Shown here in pieces: positions 21,984 through 33,883 of a DNA stretch of 64,000 nt (the stretch's first letter is position 1; every line of letters begins with the position of its first letter). The position numbers and the translations under genes are program-made. Location of the stretch: NCBI GenBank assembly GCA_030761205.1, contig JAULJL010000033.1:992001-1056000 (forward strand). The letters are read 5' to 3'. The stretch is from Fremontodendron californicum. Taxonomy: Eukaryota > Streptophyta > Magnoliopsida > Malvales > Malvaceae. Under the pieces are notes generated by a model. That model worked only from the letters and a program-made list of their open reading frames with translations. It was not told the origin of the DNA and made no database searches.

Positions 21984-21989
21984 AAAACT

Positions 21990-23479
21990 TGATGGAAACT
22001 CAATTAAGAGTTGTAAACCCAAGTGCAGGTTATGTTCAAGTAATAAATTCTCGGGTGTCCGAGGTCGAACCACAGGGAAGCGTATTAGTAAGTATAAGTT
22101 TATAAATATATAAGAAAAAGAAAGTAAACAAGATATTAAGGAATCAACAACAAAATAAGATAAACAAGATATTAGAGAACAAAATAAACAAAATATAAAA
22201 GAAATTAAACAAGATAGAAAAAAACAATAAGAAAAGATGTTGAGGTTAGAGAATCCACTCTTGGTGTTATGCTAAGATTAATCTTGTTTTATTACACAAT
22301 TGAAATCCACACATAAGGGAGGTTCCAATCGGAAGGTTTAGCAATTCAGTCCAAAATGTCCAACGTCCATAGCATATGATATTATGTTCATTTGGTGTCC
22401 TCAAAACTCATAAAAAGAGTCCAAGCATTCCTTATGCCAAGGTATATGTCTACAACAAATCAAGGTTATGAAACCAAGCATTTACTGTGCCATTTTCATT
22501 GTCAATAATGAATCAAGATCCCTACTTTGCAAGTATGATTTTAAACCAAAAGAAAATATTATCTATACTAAATGATGATTCATTTTAGCTCATGTTTAAG
22601 AGACTAACCTTAGCATTTACCAAAAGCTTCACCTCATCACCTCAACAATATGATTAGCAACACATACTAGATATGAATAAAATGAAAAGAAATGTAAGAA
22701 ACATAAGTAAAGAAAAAGAAAACTAGAGAAAGGAAAGAAGAAGAAAACTTAGAGAATTTTATTACAATGGCTAATATCCTACCAATGTATCTTTAATGCT
22801 CATCCAAGGCCCTCTATTTATACACATTTTAGAGAGCTAAATGACAAGAGACAAGCTTTATAAATTTCAAAGGTAGGTATAATAGGTGGGTGCATTTTTC
22901 TAACAATTTTCGTCATATTGTATGACAATTCTGATCAGCCAGCTTGATGGTCGATTTTGTCAATGTTGGATGCTCGATCTGATCAAATGGTCTTCTAGAA
23001 AAGTATACCCCTATCAGTTACGGATCCATAGCTGTTGGAATCAGATCATTTGCTCATGTGGATCGGAAGATATGGTCAAAATACCAAAACAGGTCAGCAC
23101 AGACGTCATTGCACATCAGCCAACTTGATGGTCGATTTCGCTAGGGAAAACGACTCCGTTTCAAGAAGTGTAAAACATGAAAAAGATAGATATGCCTCTT
23201 AACTATGCACTGTAAAAATTTCAGCCTTAATGCTTCAGTGAAACTCTAGATATAGCTGATATGGAAAAAGGTGTCAGAACTGGAACTGAATTGGATTTGC
23301 CCTTAATTCTTGATTTAACCTAGTAATCTGAAATCACTCAAAGAAACTCGTGAAAAACACCAAATTACATAAAAATATAAAATATCATAAACACAAATAG
23401 ACTAAGCAATAATAACTCGTATTTGACACAAAACAATAATAAAACATAACTAAGAGCTATATAATTATACGAGTTATCA
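21990..23479 (-). mobile_element. LTR-A, 5' LTR of the composite element
   Basis: It is 1490 bp, the same length as its partner at 11497. Scattered single-base differences were seen (for example GTCCAAAATGTCC against GTCCAAATTGTCC). TATAAATAG lies at 22814-22822 (complement). It is followed by the GTTGG duplication at 23480-23484. Confidence 0.92.
22814..22822 (-). promoter_or_regulatory. LTR-A TATA box TATAAATAG
   Basis: Same arrangement as in LTR-B: TATA, then AATAAAA about 60 bp on. It would drive gag-A. Confidence 0.7.
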
Positions 23480-23484
23480 GTTGG
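23480..23484. repeat. Target-site duplication GTTGG (right copy)
   Basis: Matches 11492-11496. Confidence 0.92.
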
Positions 23485-24444
23485 CAATGAACATAAGTTA
23501 ATCTCATTAACTTATTTTCATAGATCATGAGCGGGATCTAGCAACCCACCATGATTACCCAAAAATTGTGAAGTCAACGCAACTAGCCTGTCAGTGTAAT
23601 ACGATACTTTCACCATATATCCCAGATAGCGCATGAGCATGGTGCAGTGTCTACTCATGATCAATCCATATTAGTTCTTTGCAACTTATGATTAACCTCA
23701 TGAATTTAGAGAAACAACTTTCTCCTAAATCCATCATGCTTTGCCAAAGACTTAATGAAGTTAATCGTAGTCAAGAACAAATGAGATATGTCTCCATTAT
23801 CATGGGGAGTGGTGAATTCTCTCTGGATCACTCATTCATCTTCGTATGGTTCATGTCATACCCAATAACACCCTACCATAAGCATCTCTTGTTGGGACCC
23901 GTTCATGATGGAACCTAAGTATGACATTCTCCATACAAGATGACCTGGTATCACAAATCTGAGGACTAATTTACACAACTGGTATTAGAGAACATTATCA
24001 TAGACACTAGAGTGATATTACCAAATGAAGTTCTCATAGTGGGTAATGTTCAGTGAACTTGTTTCAACAAACAAGCACCTATACATTATCCCAAGTATCC
24101 CATACTTCAACTATATGAGATTGGTTGCTTACTTCATAACTAAGAAGGATTAATATATACCAGTCTTTGAGTATTGCCAATGCCCCGTCTTGGCAATACG
24201 ATAACCAGGTTTCAGTTTGAGGAACAAGGCTTTGATGCATAAGGATGTCATAATTATAACTCTTTATAAAACATTTGCAAGGCCATTATGTTCCATAGGC
24301 TTCATCCGATTAGTACTTATTAACTTTTTATTATCGTACTAACATGAAGGAAAACCTAGTATCACTATCTTTATAGTGAAGGGTATGCTTTATTGACTGT
24401 ATATCCTATGCTCAATCTGATTTGCTCTAGGGCATATACCAACA
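23485..24444 (-). mobile_element. Ty1/copia LTR, proximal part
   Basis: It continues 10331-11496. On the - strand it begins TGTTGGTATATGCCCTAGAG at 24444, immediately after a purine-rich AGTGCAAGTGGAATAT tract, the copia 3' end arrangement. A similar piece is at 31589-32084. No gene was seen. Confidence 0.78.
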
Positions 24445-25337
24445 ATATTCCACTTGCACTAAGCCAATCACTAACGCATCCAATGCTAAACTCTTTCGAT
24501 TAGCAATTGTGTCTCTACAAGGACATAGCTTAAGTGCATTGAGAATATGCTTTGTCATATTCATGATAATCTCATTATCAAGGTTAATAATTCAGATCAC
24601 AACGAGACCTAGATTCCATTCAAATGGCTCAGTTGTTTCTATAACAACTATTTGAATCTACTTATTAGCGAGTAGCTAATGATATAAATATAACTCTTTT
24701 TGCAAGCCAAAACAAAAAAGTTAGTCTTAAAAACCTTTAATATAAACGTGCAATCATCTCTAGTTTGGAATGTTTCCAACTAATTGCATTTTTCGGAATG
24801 GCAATCTATATTAATCTTTGTCAATCAAAGAGTTATTAATAGCTCCCACTAAATCCTACATATGTAGATTTTAAGGGACTATTTCAATAGCAATTTGAAT
24901 TTTGTATCACTAAGTCAAATAGTATTCTCAATACTTTGCACGTTGTATAATAAAAGACCATGTTATAGAATAATTCTATAACTGATTTATTTAAGAGGAA
25001 ACTAAATAAGCATGGCATCCATATGCTAGCAAAGTAATATGTTTCGAAAACATAAATAAATATCCTCAACATTGGCCCAAAATGCCAATAAAACATCAAG
25101 TGTTTCTACATAAATCATAAATAAATGTCTTATTAAATATCCATAAGATTGGCAAGCTCTGATGTAGCATCAAACTCGGTTGCCATCTTCATGGTCCAGC
25201 TTCACTGCTTCTTTCCTTTGGTCCCTAAAATATGTCATACATATTTAGTACCAAACGTTAGGTATCATATACCAAGAGGAGTGAATCAAATTATACCTGA
25301 AGTTGGAACTCCTTTCAGCTTCTTTCCCTTGCTAGAC
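24445..25337 (-). mobile_element. Copia internal remnant between gag and 3' LTR, pol deleted
   Basis: Only about 0.9 kb separates the gag knuckle from the 3' LTR, so protease, integrase, reverse transcriptase and most of RNase H are gone. The part next to the LTR reads like a decayed copia C-terminus (a DWLSASG-type end before the polypurine tract). No intact ORF is present. Confidence 0.6.
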
Positions 25338-26144
25338 TCAAGGTACTCCTTGCAATTGCGCCTCCAATGACCAATTTTTTTTGCAATGAAAACAAGCTTT
25401 GTTAGCATTATCCTTATCCTTTGCATCCTTCACATTACCACCATCGGGCTTCAAACTCTTTGATGCAGGAGGTATATCCCATCTAGTTTTTCTCTTCTTC
25501 TTACCCTTTGGTTTAGAAGAATAAACTAAATGGACAGATGACTTATCCTTAACAATGGTTTGCTCGGCCAGTGTGAGCATATTCAGCAACCTAGAAAGGG
25601 TAGCCTCCAAATGGTTCATGTTGAAGTTCAACACAAACTGCGAATAGCTCTCAGGTAGTGAAGTAAGGATTAGATAAATGCTTAGATCATGACCCATAAC
25701 CCATCCAATCTGCTCCAAACGGGTAATATACCCAAACATCTTAAGAAAATGAGGCCTCACTAGGCTTCCCTCTGACATCTTTGTTTGGAACAATTCCTTT
25801 GAGATGTCAAATCTCTCAATGCGGTTCTCCTTAGCAAATAGTTCTCTAAGGTTAAGGATGATATCCTGAGCATTCATGGCCACATGCTACTTTTGGAGAT
25901 CGGGTGCTATACTATCCAACATCACACATGTGTCTTGAACGAGATCATCTCTATGAACTCTATAGGAAACCCTCTTCTCCTTAGTTGCATCAGTAGTAGG
26001 CTCATCTAGAGTGGGCTTATCAAGAACATAAGCCTTCTTTTCCTGTGTCAAAACAATATTGACATTGAGAAACCCGTCAATGAAGTTTGGCCCAGTTAAT
26101 TTATTAGCATCAAATATGCTTCTCAGTGATAATGGGTTTGCCAT
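25338..26144 (-). pseudogene. Ty1/copia gag (UBN2/RetroTran_gag type), broken
   Basis: It begins MANPLSLRSIFDANKLTG (26144), a hallmark copia gag start in plants, and runs through a LYLILTSLPESYSQFVLNFN-like capsid segment and a Lys-rich linker to a CCHC knuckle. Two lesions were seen: an in-frame TAG at 25887-25889 (a C-to-T type change) separating two parts in the same frame, and a frameshift in an A-run inside the knuckle (about 25372-25380) that destroys its second half. It is a relic with no pol downstream. Confidence 0.85.
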
Positions 26145-26909
26145 TTAGCGTTTATATCCTATATGAATCAAAACATTTAATAGTCAATAAATAGCAAGTA
26201 ATAATCATTTATGTCAAGCTTTAATACTTAAATGATTATTCTCATTATTTTAACAAAATAATAGCCCTCAACTACTATCTCGAGAAATTTAACTTTCAAA
26301 CTTCTTAATGAGCTAGGACCCCTTTCATTCCAGCATAACCTTGAGTGACTCAACAATCCATGTTGAAACTAATTGAGTAGGTAACTTAATTTACCAATTA
26401 CATCTCTATGCAACTCCTAGATGAATTAGATGACAACTCTTTGTCTAAATACATCATAAGCATTTCGCCAAACTTTGGCTCTAAATGTCATGTGATCAAG
26501 TTTTAGCGCATCCGGATAACATAACACTTAGTTGAGTAAGACACATCTTCAATAACTCAAACATATTCGTACATCAGTTTGACCTTGAGTGACTCAACAA
26601 GCCTCTAAATGAGGAACTCTGGTTATCTTGTTGTGATGGTGGAAGGTAACTTATCATGCGTAACATGGACTCAATATAATTTAATGAGGGATTTCTTTTA
26701 ATTCTTAGATAGGTCTCATTGATTTCATATTCGATTAGCATGCATAGCATTCATTTTAATTACATACATCACATATATACGTAATTCAAAAATAAATCTA
26801 TCACATGCAATCTACCAGGATGATTATGGACTTAATTCTAATCTAGTTTCCTTAGCCATTAGGAAACTAGTTGGTCAAATTCTAATAACCTCATAAAATA
26901 CATATTTTA
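26145..26909 (-). other. Non-coding sequence upstream of copia gag
   Basis: This is probably the 5' leader or a decayed 5' LTR of the same copia relic. No tRNA-Met binding site and no ORF was recognised. Confidence 0.45.
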
Positions 26910-28186
26910 TGCCCTTTCTATTCTTAGTTTTCATTATGTCTTCTATCTTTATTTTGATTAGTTATGTTATGTTTTTGAATTTTAGGTATATTTAGAAGAA
27001 TGAAGAGAAAAGATGTCAATTATGATGTTAAAGAGCTTATAAAATCATAATCACAAGATGGAAAAAGACTTGGGAGTCAAAAAAATTAAATTCTTAGTGC
27101 AAAGCAATTAGGGAAACTTGACCTTCGAAGCTTCTTGCGAGGAAAACATGATGTTAACATCTTTATTTAAATAAACTTCCTCTTGATTTTTGAAGCTGAC
27201 TTGAATACCTTTCCAACGATAATTTATACCCCTAAATCGGACAAGAAATGGTCATCTGAATCAGCCAAAGAAGTGCAAGATGATGCAGCAAAAAAATGGT
27301 TGGCAGAATGCCTGGCGTCGCGACGCCCAAGATTCGGGAAAAACTCGTGAAACCTGCCAAAAAATGCAATTTTCTGCCTCCAAACTTACTTGTGTGGCAA
27401 GGACTTGTTCTCAGGGTTTTATAACTTTATAAATACCATCTTTTGAGCCACAAACTAGAGATCTTTTGAGGAGACTCAAAGATCATCATTAATTTTATTC
27501 TTCTTCTCCATTCTTTTATTTTCTTTTGAGTTTTATGTATATATTATCTATGCCTATGTTAGGCTAAACTTCTTTTTGGTTAAGGGTGATTTCAAAGCCG
27601 TAGACATGTTGTGTAATTGATTTTCATAATCTATCTATCATTGGTTTTCCATCAAAGTTGCTTATGTTCTTCCATAAAATTTGTTCATGATGTTGTCTTG
27701 ATTTGTTTAGGGTGTACAACTAGATATATCTTGATAATTATCTAATGCTAGTTTAGGATACAAGATACGTAGCTTTTCTTGATTTCCTATTCAATAGTGG
27801 TAATTTGTGATTAATGATTATGGTCAAGTTTTCGCTAAATATAAAGTGGAATATAACTTAAGTTGAATGAATCCATGTTTATGTGTTTGTTGTTTAGATC
27901 AACCTTTTTTTCTTATCATAAAGCTGCTATCACTTTGAATCTAATGATGTTTATCTTAGGTTATTTGATGGTTAGAGATTTAGTGGCCTTCGTCCCATTT
28001 AACAACAAACTAAGGAATGATTGGGGTAACATGGGAGGTTGTTATGTACGGTTGATGACTTTGATAGCTAATTGATGTTGATAGATATGAAATTGATTCT
28101 TAATGATGTCTAGTGGTGGTGAATGAAACCTTAACCATATTTCTCTTATTTGATTTCATCTTACTTATTTCCTTTTTACTTTTATT
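26910..28186 (+). mobile_element. Diverged LTR related to LTR-B, truncated
   Basis: From about 27570 it matches the solo LTR-B interior (35000-35500), including TTGATTTTCA, GTTGCTTATGTTCTTC and GTGTACAACTAGAT. Before that it carries unrelated U3 sequence with a CGTCGCGACG palindrome (about 27316). The right end is cut by the inverted Ogre-type LTR at 28187. It is a third LTR type sharing this U5. Confidence 0.65.
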
Positions 28187-30216
28187 TGTCGCAACCTAAA
28201 AAATAACAAGTCTCATCGCGAGACTTTATTCGTTAAGCGTGACAATGGGGGAAACAAAGGAAAAGATGACTTAATTGCTCTTGAAATAAAATGAGGGCTT
28301 GAAAACCACGTCGAAAAAAGAAATGGAGTCGCCACCAATCTTTTTTAGCTAGGTGTGATCGGCCACCTATTAAAACCGTTTTGTAAAACATTTTAAAATT
28401 ATTTAAAATATTTTTAAAAACCAATTTCAAAGTCTGCGTTTTTTTACCAGACAAAATCAAAGAAGCAGGTACGGGAGTCGATTACGTGCGGGGAAGGATT
28501 AGCACCCCCACAATGCCCGTATAAGACAGTACCTTATTAATCGTGTGTTATCTCAAGTCTTGATAAAAAGTCGGTTTTAGATTTGACATTTCAAAATAAT
28601 TTCCAATTTAAAGAAAATATAATTCCATTTTTAATTGAAAATAATCCAGAATTTATTAATTCAAAATTTTCCTATGTTTTGTAGCAGAACCGACAAAATA
28701 TAAATTTGTTTATTTATTTGGAAAATTTTTGAATCATTTTCATTTTTTGAAAGAAAGATATTCTTTTATTAATGATAATTGATGATATCCTACCTACCAA
28801 ACCCGACAGAGAACTCATGAATTATTTTAACTCGGGAATATCTTTATTTTTATTGAAAATCATTATCCTTTTTTAAAACATTTTAAAAAAGATGAATATA
28901 AAAATGTATGACATAATATAATCTAAATGACATGATATTATCTAAGTGATATAGTATATTCTATATGATATAATATAATCTAAGTGACATAGTATATTCT
29001 AAATGACATGATATAATCTAAATGACATGGCAAGATCTAAGTGACATGGCATATTCCAAATGACATGGTATGTTCTAAATGCCATAGCCTAATTTAAATG
29101 GCATGGCAAAATCTAAGTGACATGGTATATTCTAAATGACATGGCATAATTTAAATGACATAGCAATATAATTAATAACATGAAATGATATGTAACATAA
29201 AATAATATTATCATAAAATATGTATATGAATAAAAAAAAAGCAATGCATGAACATAATAACCCTAAAATATATGGCAAGACAATTTATGACTAAGCAAAA
29301 AAACATAGAATAACATGAAATATTCACAATCATATAACAATCAATATAACATCATGAAATATAAATCAAAACAATAACATAGCCATAGAAATATTCATAA
29401 CAAAAATCATATATCATATAATATGCATGAACATAAAAAATGCAATGCATGAAAGTGTATTTTTTCCTTTAAATAAGGAAATGCATATATCCAAAAATAT
29501 ATCCGACTACCTTAGGAAAAGACATCAAATAAAAAAAAAATTCTAAATCAAATATACTTTGTGATTAATTTGAAAATAATTTTGAAAATTTTGGATGAAA
29601 ATGGCAATAAGACCGAAACCCCCATTAAAAAGGCTCTATTTTCCTAACTTTGAAAACCCGAACTTGACCACCTTTGACCCGAGCTTTATAAAATCATTTT
29701 TTAGGATTAAAATGGCTTAGAAATCAACCTAAGACAGTAGCTAAGGTTCTAAATCAGCCCTCTCTTAATGCCTTAGCCAAAACAGAAAATTATTTTCTTC
29801 TTGAAATCAAATCTGACTTTTCTGTCCAATTTTAAAGCGTGATTTTTTTTTACCTATTTTTAAAATTACAAAAAAATCTGAAAAATTTATGGGAGACTCA
29901 GAACGTTTCGATATCTATGGGAAACAATTGGCTTAATTTTTAGACTAAGGATGACCTACCAAAAAATTCGTGAAAGTCATAACACTGGGTGAAAAACTGT
30001 TTAGCCAAAAAACATTTTTAAACCTTTGATAAAATTACTGAAAAATCAAAATAAAAATATTGGAGACTCCTCTGAGGTCCTAGAAATAGTAGTAAACATT
30101 TCTAAAAAATTGAAAAAGGATTGCCTAATGAAAAAAATCACAAAGGTAGAAAATCCAACTTGACAATTTCTTAATTTTCCACAAGCATGCTCATGTGAGC
30201 TTGGCTTTGAGCCATT
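28187..30216 (-). mobile_element. Truncated Ogre-type LTR, inverted
   Basis: It starts TGTCGCAACC, the complement of the LTR end at 8194, and matches 8194 back to about 6160. The short degenerate AATGACATGG-type repeats at 28890-29170 correspond to 7080-7480. Confidence 0.82.
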
Positions 30217-31588
30217 TGTCGCAACCTAAAAAATAACGAGTCTCATCGCAAGACTTTATTATTCATTAAGCGTGACTTAAAAAATCGAGGAAAAGTCGAC
30301 TTAATTCTTCTAGAAAAATGAAGGTTTTGAAAATGACCTTGAAAAAGACATGGAGTCGCCACCAATCTTTTTTAGCTAGGTGTTATCGGCCACCTATTAA
30401 AACCGGTTTTATAAAATATATTAAAAATTAAGTAAAACATTTTAAAAACCAATTTCAAGTCTGCGTTTTAAACCAGAGAAATCAAAGAAGCGGGTTAGGG
30501 AGTCGGTTACGTGCGGGGAAGGCTTAGCACCCCCACAACGCCCGTATAAAACGGTACCTTATTAATCGTGTGTTATCTCAAATCTCGGTAAAAAGTTGGT
30601 TTTAATTTTAGTATTTCAAGTTAATTCCCAATTTAAAGAAAAATAATTCCATTTTTAATTGAAAATGATCCAGAATTTATAAATTCAAAATTTTCCTATA
30701 TTCCCCAACAAACGTGGCAAAATATAGAATTTTTTATTAATTTTGGAAAATTTTCCGAATCATTCTCTTTTTAAAGAAGATATTCCGTTATTAATAATAA
30801 TTGATGATATCCTCCCCAGCAAACCCGGCAGAGAACTCATGAATTATTTTAACTCAGGAATATCTTTATTTTATTAAAAACCGTTATCTTTTTTGAAAAC
30901 ATTTAAAAAAAAATGAATATGTATATGCATGAAATAAATAAAATGACATAGTAAAATCTAAATAATATTTGCAACCTAAATGACATGATATGATTTGAAT
31001 GCCTTAGCATATTCTAAATGAAATGAAATATCCTAAGTTATATGATATATTCTAAATGAAATTAAATGACCTATGTAACATAATACATTCTATATGAAAT
31101 GCAATATCCTAAGTCATATGATATAATCTAAATGAAATAAAATATTCTAGATGACATAATATATCCTAAATGAAATGAAATGACTTAGGTAATATAATAT
31201 ATTCTACATGAAATGCAATATCCTAAGTCATATGATATAATCTAAATGAAATAAAATATTCTAGATGACATAATATATCCTAAATGAAATGAAATGATTT
31301 AAATGACATCAAAAATATGAATGGTATGGCATATAATTTAAATGACATGGAATAAAATAATGCTATCATATAATATGCATGAAAATAAAAATAATAATGC
31401 ATGAACATAGTATATGCTAAATAAAAATAACTAAATAAAAGCATAGGATATCATGAAATATTCAAAACCATATAATAAACCATGTAACATCAAAAAATAT
31501 AAATCAAAAGAACAACAATATCATAGAAATTATTATAGCAAGAATCACATATTATATAAAATGCATGAATATGAAAAATGCAATGCAT
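30217..31588 (-). mobile_element. Second truncated Ogre-type LTR, inverted
   Basis: A second TGTCGCAACC start lies directly after the first fragment and matches 8194 back to about 6910. It is cut by a copia LTR piece. Two different truncations lie side by side in the same orientation. Confidence 0.82.
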
Positions 31589-32084
31589 ATAAGTATGACA
31601 CTCTCCATACAAGATAACCTGGTATCACATGTCTGAGGACTAATTTACACGACTGGTACTAGAGAACATTATTATAGAGACTAGAGTGATATTACCAAAT
31701 GAAGTTCTCATGGCGGGTCATGTTCAGTGAACTTGTTCAATAGACAAGCATCTATATGTTATCCCAAGTATCCCATACTTTAACCTATATGAGATCGGTT
31801 GCTTACTTCATAAGTAAGAAGGCTTAACATATACTAGTCTTTGAGTATTGCCAATGCCCCGTCTTGGCAATACCCGACCAGGAACAGTTTGAGGAACAAG
31901 GCTTTGATGCATAAGTATCTCATAATTATAACTCTTTATAACTCCTTTGCAAGGCCATTATATTCCATGGGCTTCATCCGATTAGACTTAATAACTTCTT
32001 AATAATTTCTTCATAGTGAAGGGTATGCTTTATTGATTGTATATCCTATTCTCAATCTGATTGGCTCTAGGGCATATACCAACA
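31589..32084 (-). mobile_element. Truncated Ty1/copia LTR
   Basis: It matches about 23930-24444 (CTCCATACAAGAT, GGTACTAGAGAACATT, and the CATATACCAACA terminus). It is cut on the left; the LTR terminus at 32084 adjoins gag-like sequence. Confidence 0.75.
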
Positions 32085-32639
32085 TACCTTACCCCTGTGA
32101 TTTTGAAAATAGTTCTAGGTTCATCAACTAGAAGTTATGACCCCGACAGCAAATGTGAGTATCACATGGAGGCAAGTGGGCATTCAACTGGAAAATGCAG
32201 ACAACTTTTTAAAATAAATTTGAGCTTCTTGGAATCTCAAATAAATGAGACATTCTTTCAAGAATCTAGATCGTGGAAAATTGATGTGTGTCAAGGTTGT
32301 GCCAAAACCATTCACATCCTTTCTAATAACCACAAAACACCAATTGCCCAAAAATCACTTCATGATTGACACCTCGGGGCACAATAACTAAACCAGATTA
32401 TCATATGTCTCAAAGAAAACTTATTTTAGGCCATATTCTTCCTTGTCACTTCAAGCAAACCCAAGATTGAAACTTAGCCTGGTCAGTATAGACCTAGAAG
32501 AACAAAACTTATGATGTTCCTCGTAATAATATAAATTCTCATGGTTAATCAAATTGAGGCATCATATGTAGAAATGATGATACATGATGGATAAGGGGGA
32601 ATTAACGCATGGATTATTGGGACATGCAACAACAAAAAA
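32085..32639 (+). pseudogene. Tat/Ogre-type gag fragment
   Basis: A frame at 32061-32369 includes YDPDSKCEYHMEASGHSTGK followed by CRQLF, the same knuckle-like motif found at 9706 and 10035. The rest is decayed. It leads into the second 3' internal region, so pol has been deleted from this copy. Confidence 0.65.
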
Positions 32640-33883
32640 AGGGGGGGAAATTGTGATATCATGCATATGAAAATTCGAATGATTCCAAGTGCAAAATGAA
32701 AATTTGATTTTCTATTCCCCTAAGGATTGTTTTTCAATGAGAATATTTGTGCTTGATATGAGAAATGGCCATCTTTCATATCCCTTTCACCCAAAAAAAT
32801 TATTCATAGTTACCCATTTTGAGCCGAAAGAATTCTTTCTTCTTTGCACCCTGATCAAGGATCACCCTCCACACTAGGGGGTAAATGCCAGGAAAGATCT
32901 TCTCAAAGATCATGCAAAAATGAGTCCTAACTCAAAGACAGATATAAAGTAATTTGAGCTCCCAAATAAGTACTGGCTTACTCTGTCGAAATAGAGATGC
33001 AAAAGAAAAAAGAAAAAAAATATAGAAAATATGGCAAATTGAAAGCCAAAAACAAAACAAAGAAAAAGAAAAATGTGAAAAGGATGGCGAAATGAAAACC
33101 AAGAACCAAAAAAAAAAAAGGAGCAAAAGTCAAAAGAAGGAAAGAGAAGTCCAGAGGGGACAAATGTTTCAAAGGGAATCCTCCTCAGGAGATGATCCTT
33201 GATCTGATTGCCCTCAAACACGTATCTTGGGCCTATTTATTCTTTTTTTAACCTAGAACCTTGGCCTATGTTACGTGCTTTAAAAGTCCATTTTGATCAA
33301 GCGTGAATATTTAACTTGAAGAGTTTTTCCTCTTATCATTTCATTATGGAAGAATTTAGAATTCTCAGATTCATGGTGGAATAATAAAAAGAAATAAAGA
33401 AAAAAAAACCATGAATCTCTAGGGTGAAAACCCAAAAATGGGCTATCTAAAGCAAAACGAGGAAAGTTTTGATGCCACTCATGGTATTATCAAAGCCATG
33501 ACGAAAGAGGAAGTCATCTTGAAGGAATCAAGGAACATCTGGGAATTCTAAAATATCCCAAAACTAACTCCCATTTGGAGGATTGACTTCAAGAACTGAG
33601 ACTTTTCTTCCCCTTGCAAAATTAACTTTCCAGTTTGAACATCCCAGCTAACCTTGACGCTTGTCAAAATGTCATGATATGGAAGCTAAAAGAATGTTGA
33701 ATTTGTTTGATTCTCAAGGAATTCATGTTTAATAAAACCTGTTCCATTTGTGAGCCTAGAGAGACATACTTTTTTTCTTGTTGTAAAATTTTCTTGGATC
33801 AACCTAAATCCTGTTGTACCAAGCCTTTCAGTTTAAGTTGAAAATCCCAAAATTTCAGAAAAATTTCTAATAGTGATCATCAG
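32640..33883 (+). mobile_element. Tat/Ogre 3' internal region, second copy, first part
   Basis: It is homologous to 1-1210: the TTTCCCCTA-type start, the CTCAAAGA purine tracts, and GAAAACCCAAAAATGGGC. It is interrupted by the solo LTR at 33884. Short ORFs reflect A-rich tracts. Confidence 0.78.

Larger units (their letters stand above)
11497..23479 (-). mobile_element. 12-kb composite LTR retrotransposon (A/B) carrying LOG and a viral-like zinc-finger ORF
   Basis: Two 1490-bp LTR-A copies (11497-12986 and 21990-23479) differ at roughly 1% of positions by eye and are flanked by GTTGG duplications. Read on the - strand the order is: LTR-A, tRNA-Asp primer-binding site, gag-A (cut at 20262), a complete LTR-B, a second primer-binding site, gag-B, zinc-finger ORF, LOG, polypurine tract, LTR-A. 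No protease, reverse transcriptase, RNase H or integrase is present, so it depends on other elements. It looks like a B element placed inside an A element, followed by loss of A's pol and of B's 3' LTR by recombination in the homologous 3' region. Formation of the chimera before integration is equally possible. Confidence 0.9.

Noticed and set aside
27310..27330. CGTCGCGACG palindrome as a possible operator or replication site
   Set aside because: It lies in a degraded LTR U3, is a single occurrence, and has no supporting context.
32910..33221. - strand Phe-rich ORFs of 64-103 codons (similar at 292-516)
   Set aside because: Translations of A/G-rich purine tracts; hydrophobic only because of composition and not conserved between the two element copies.
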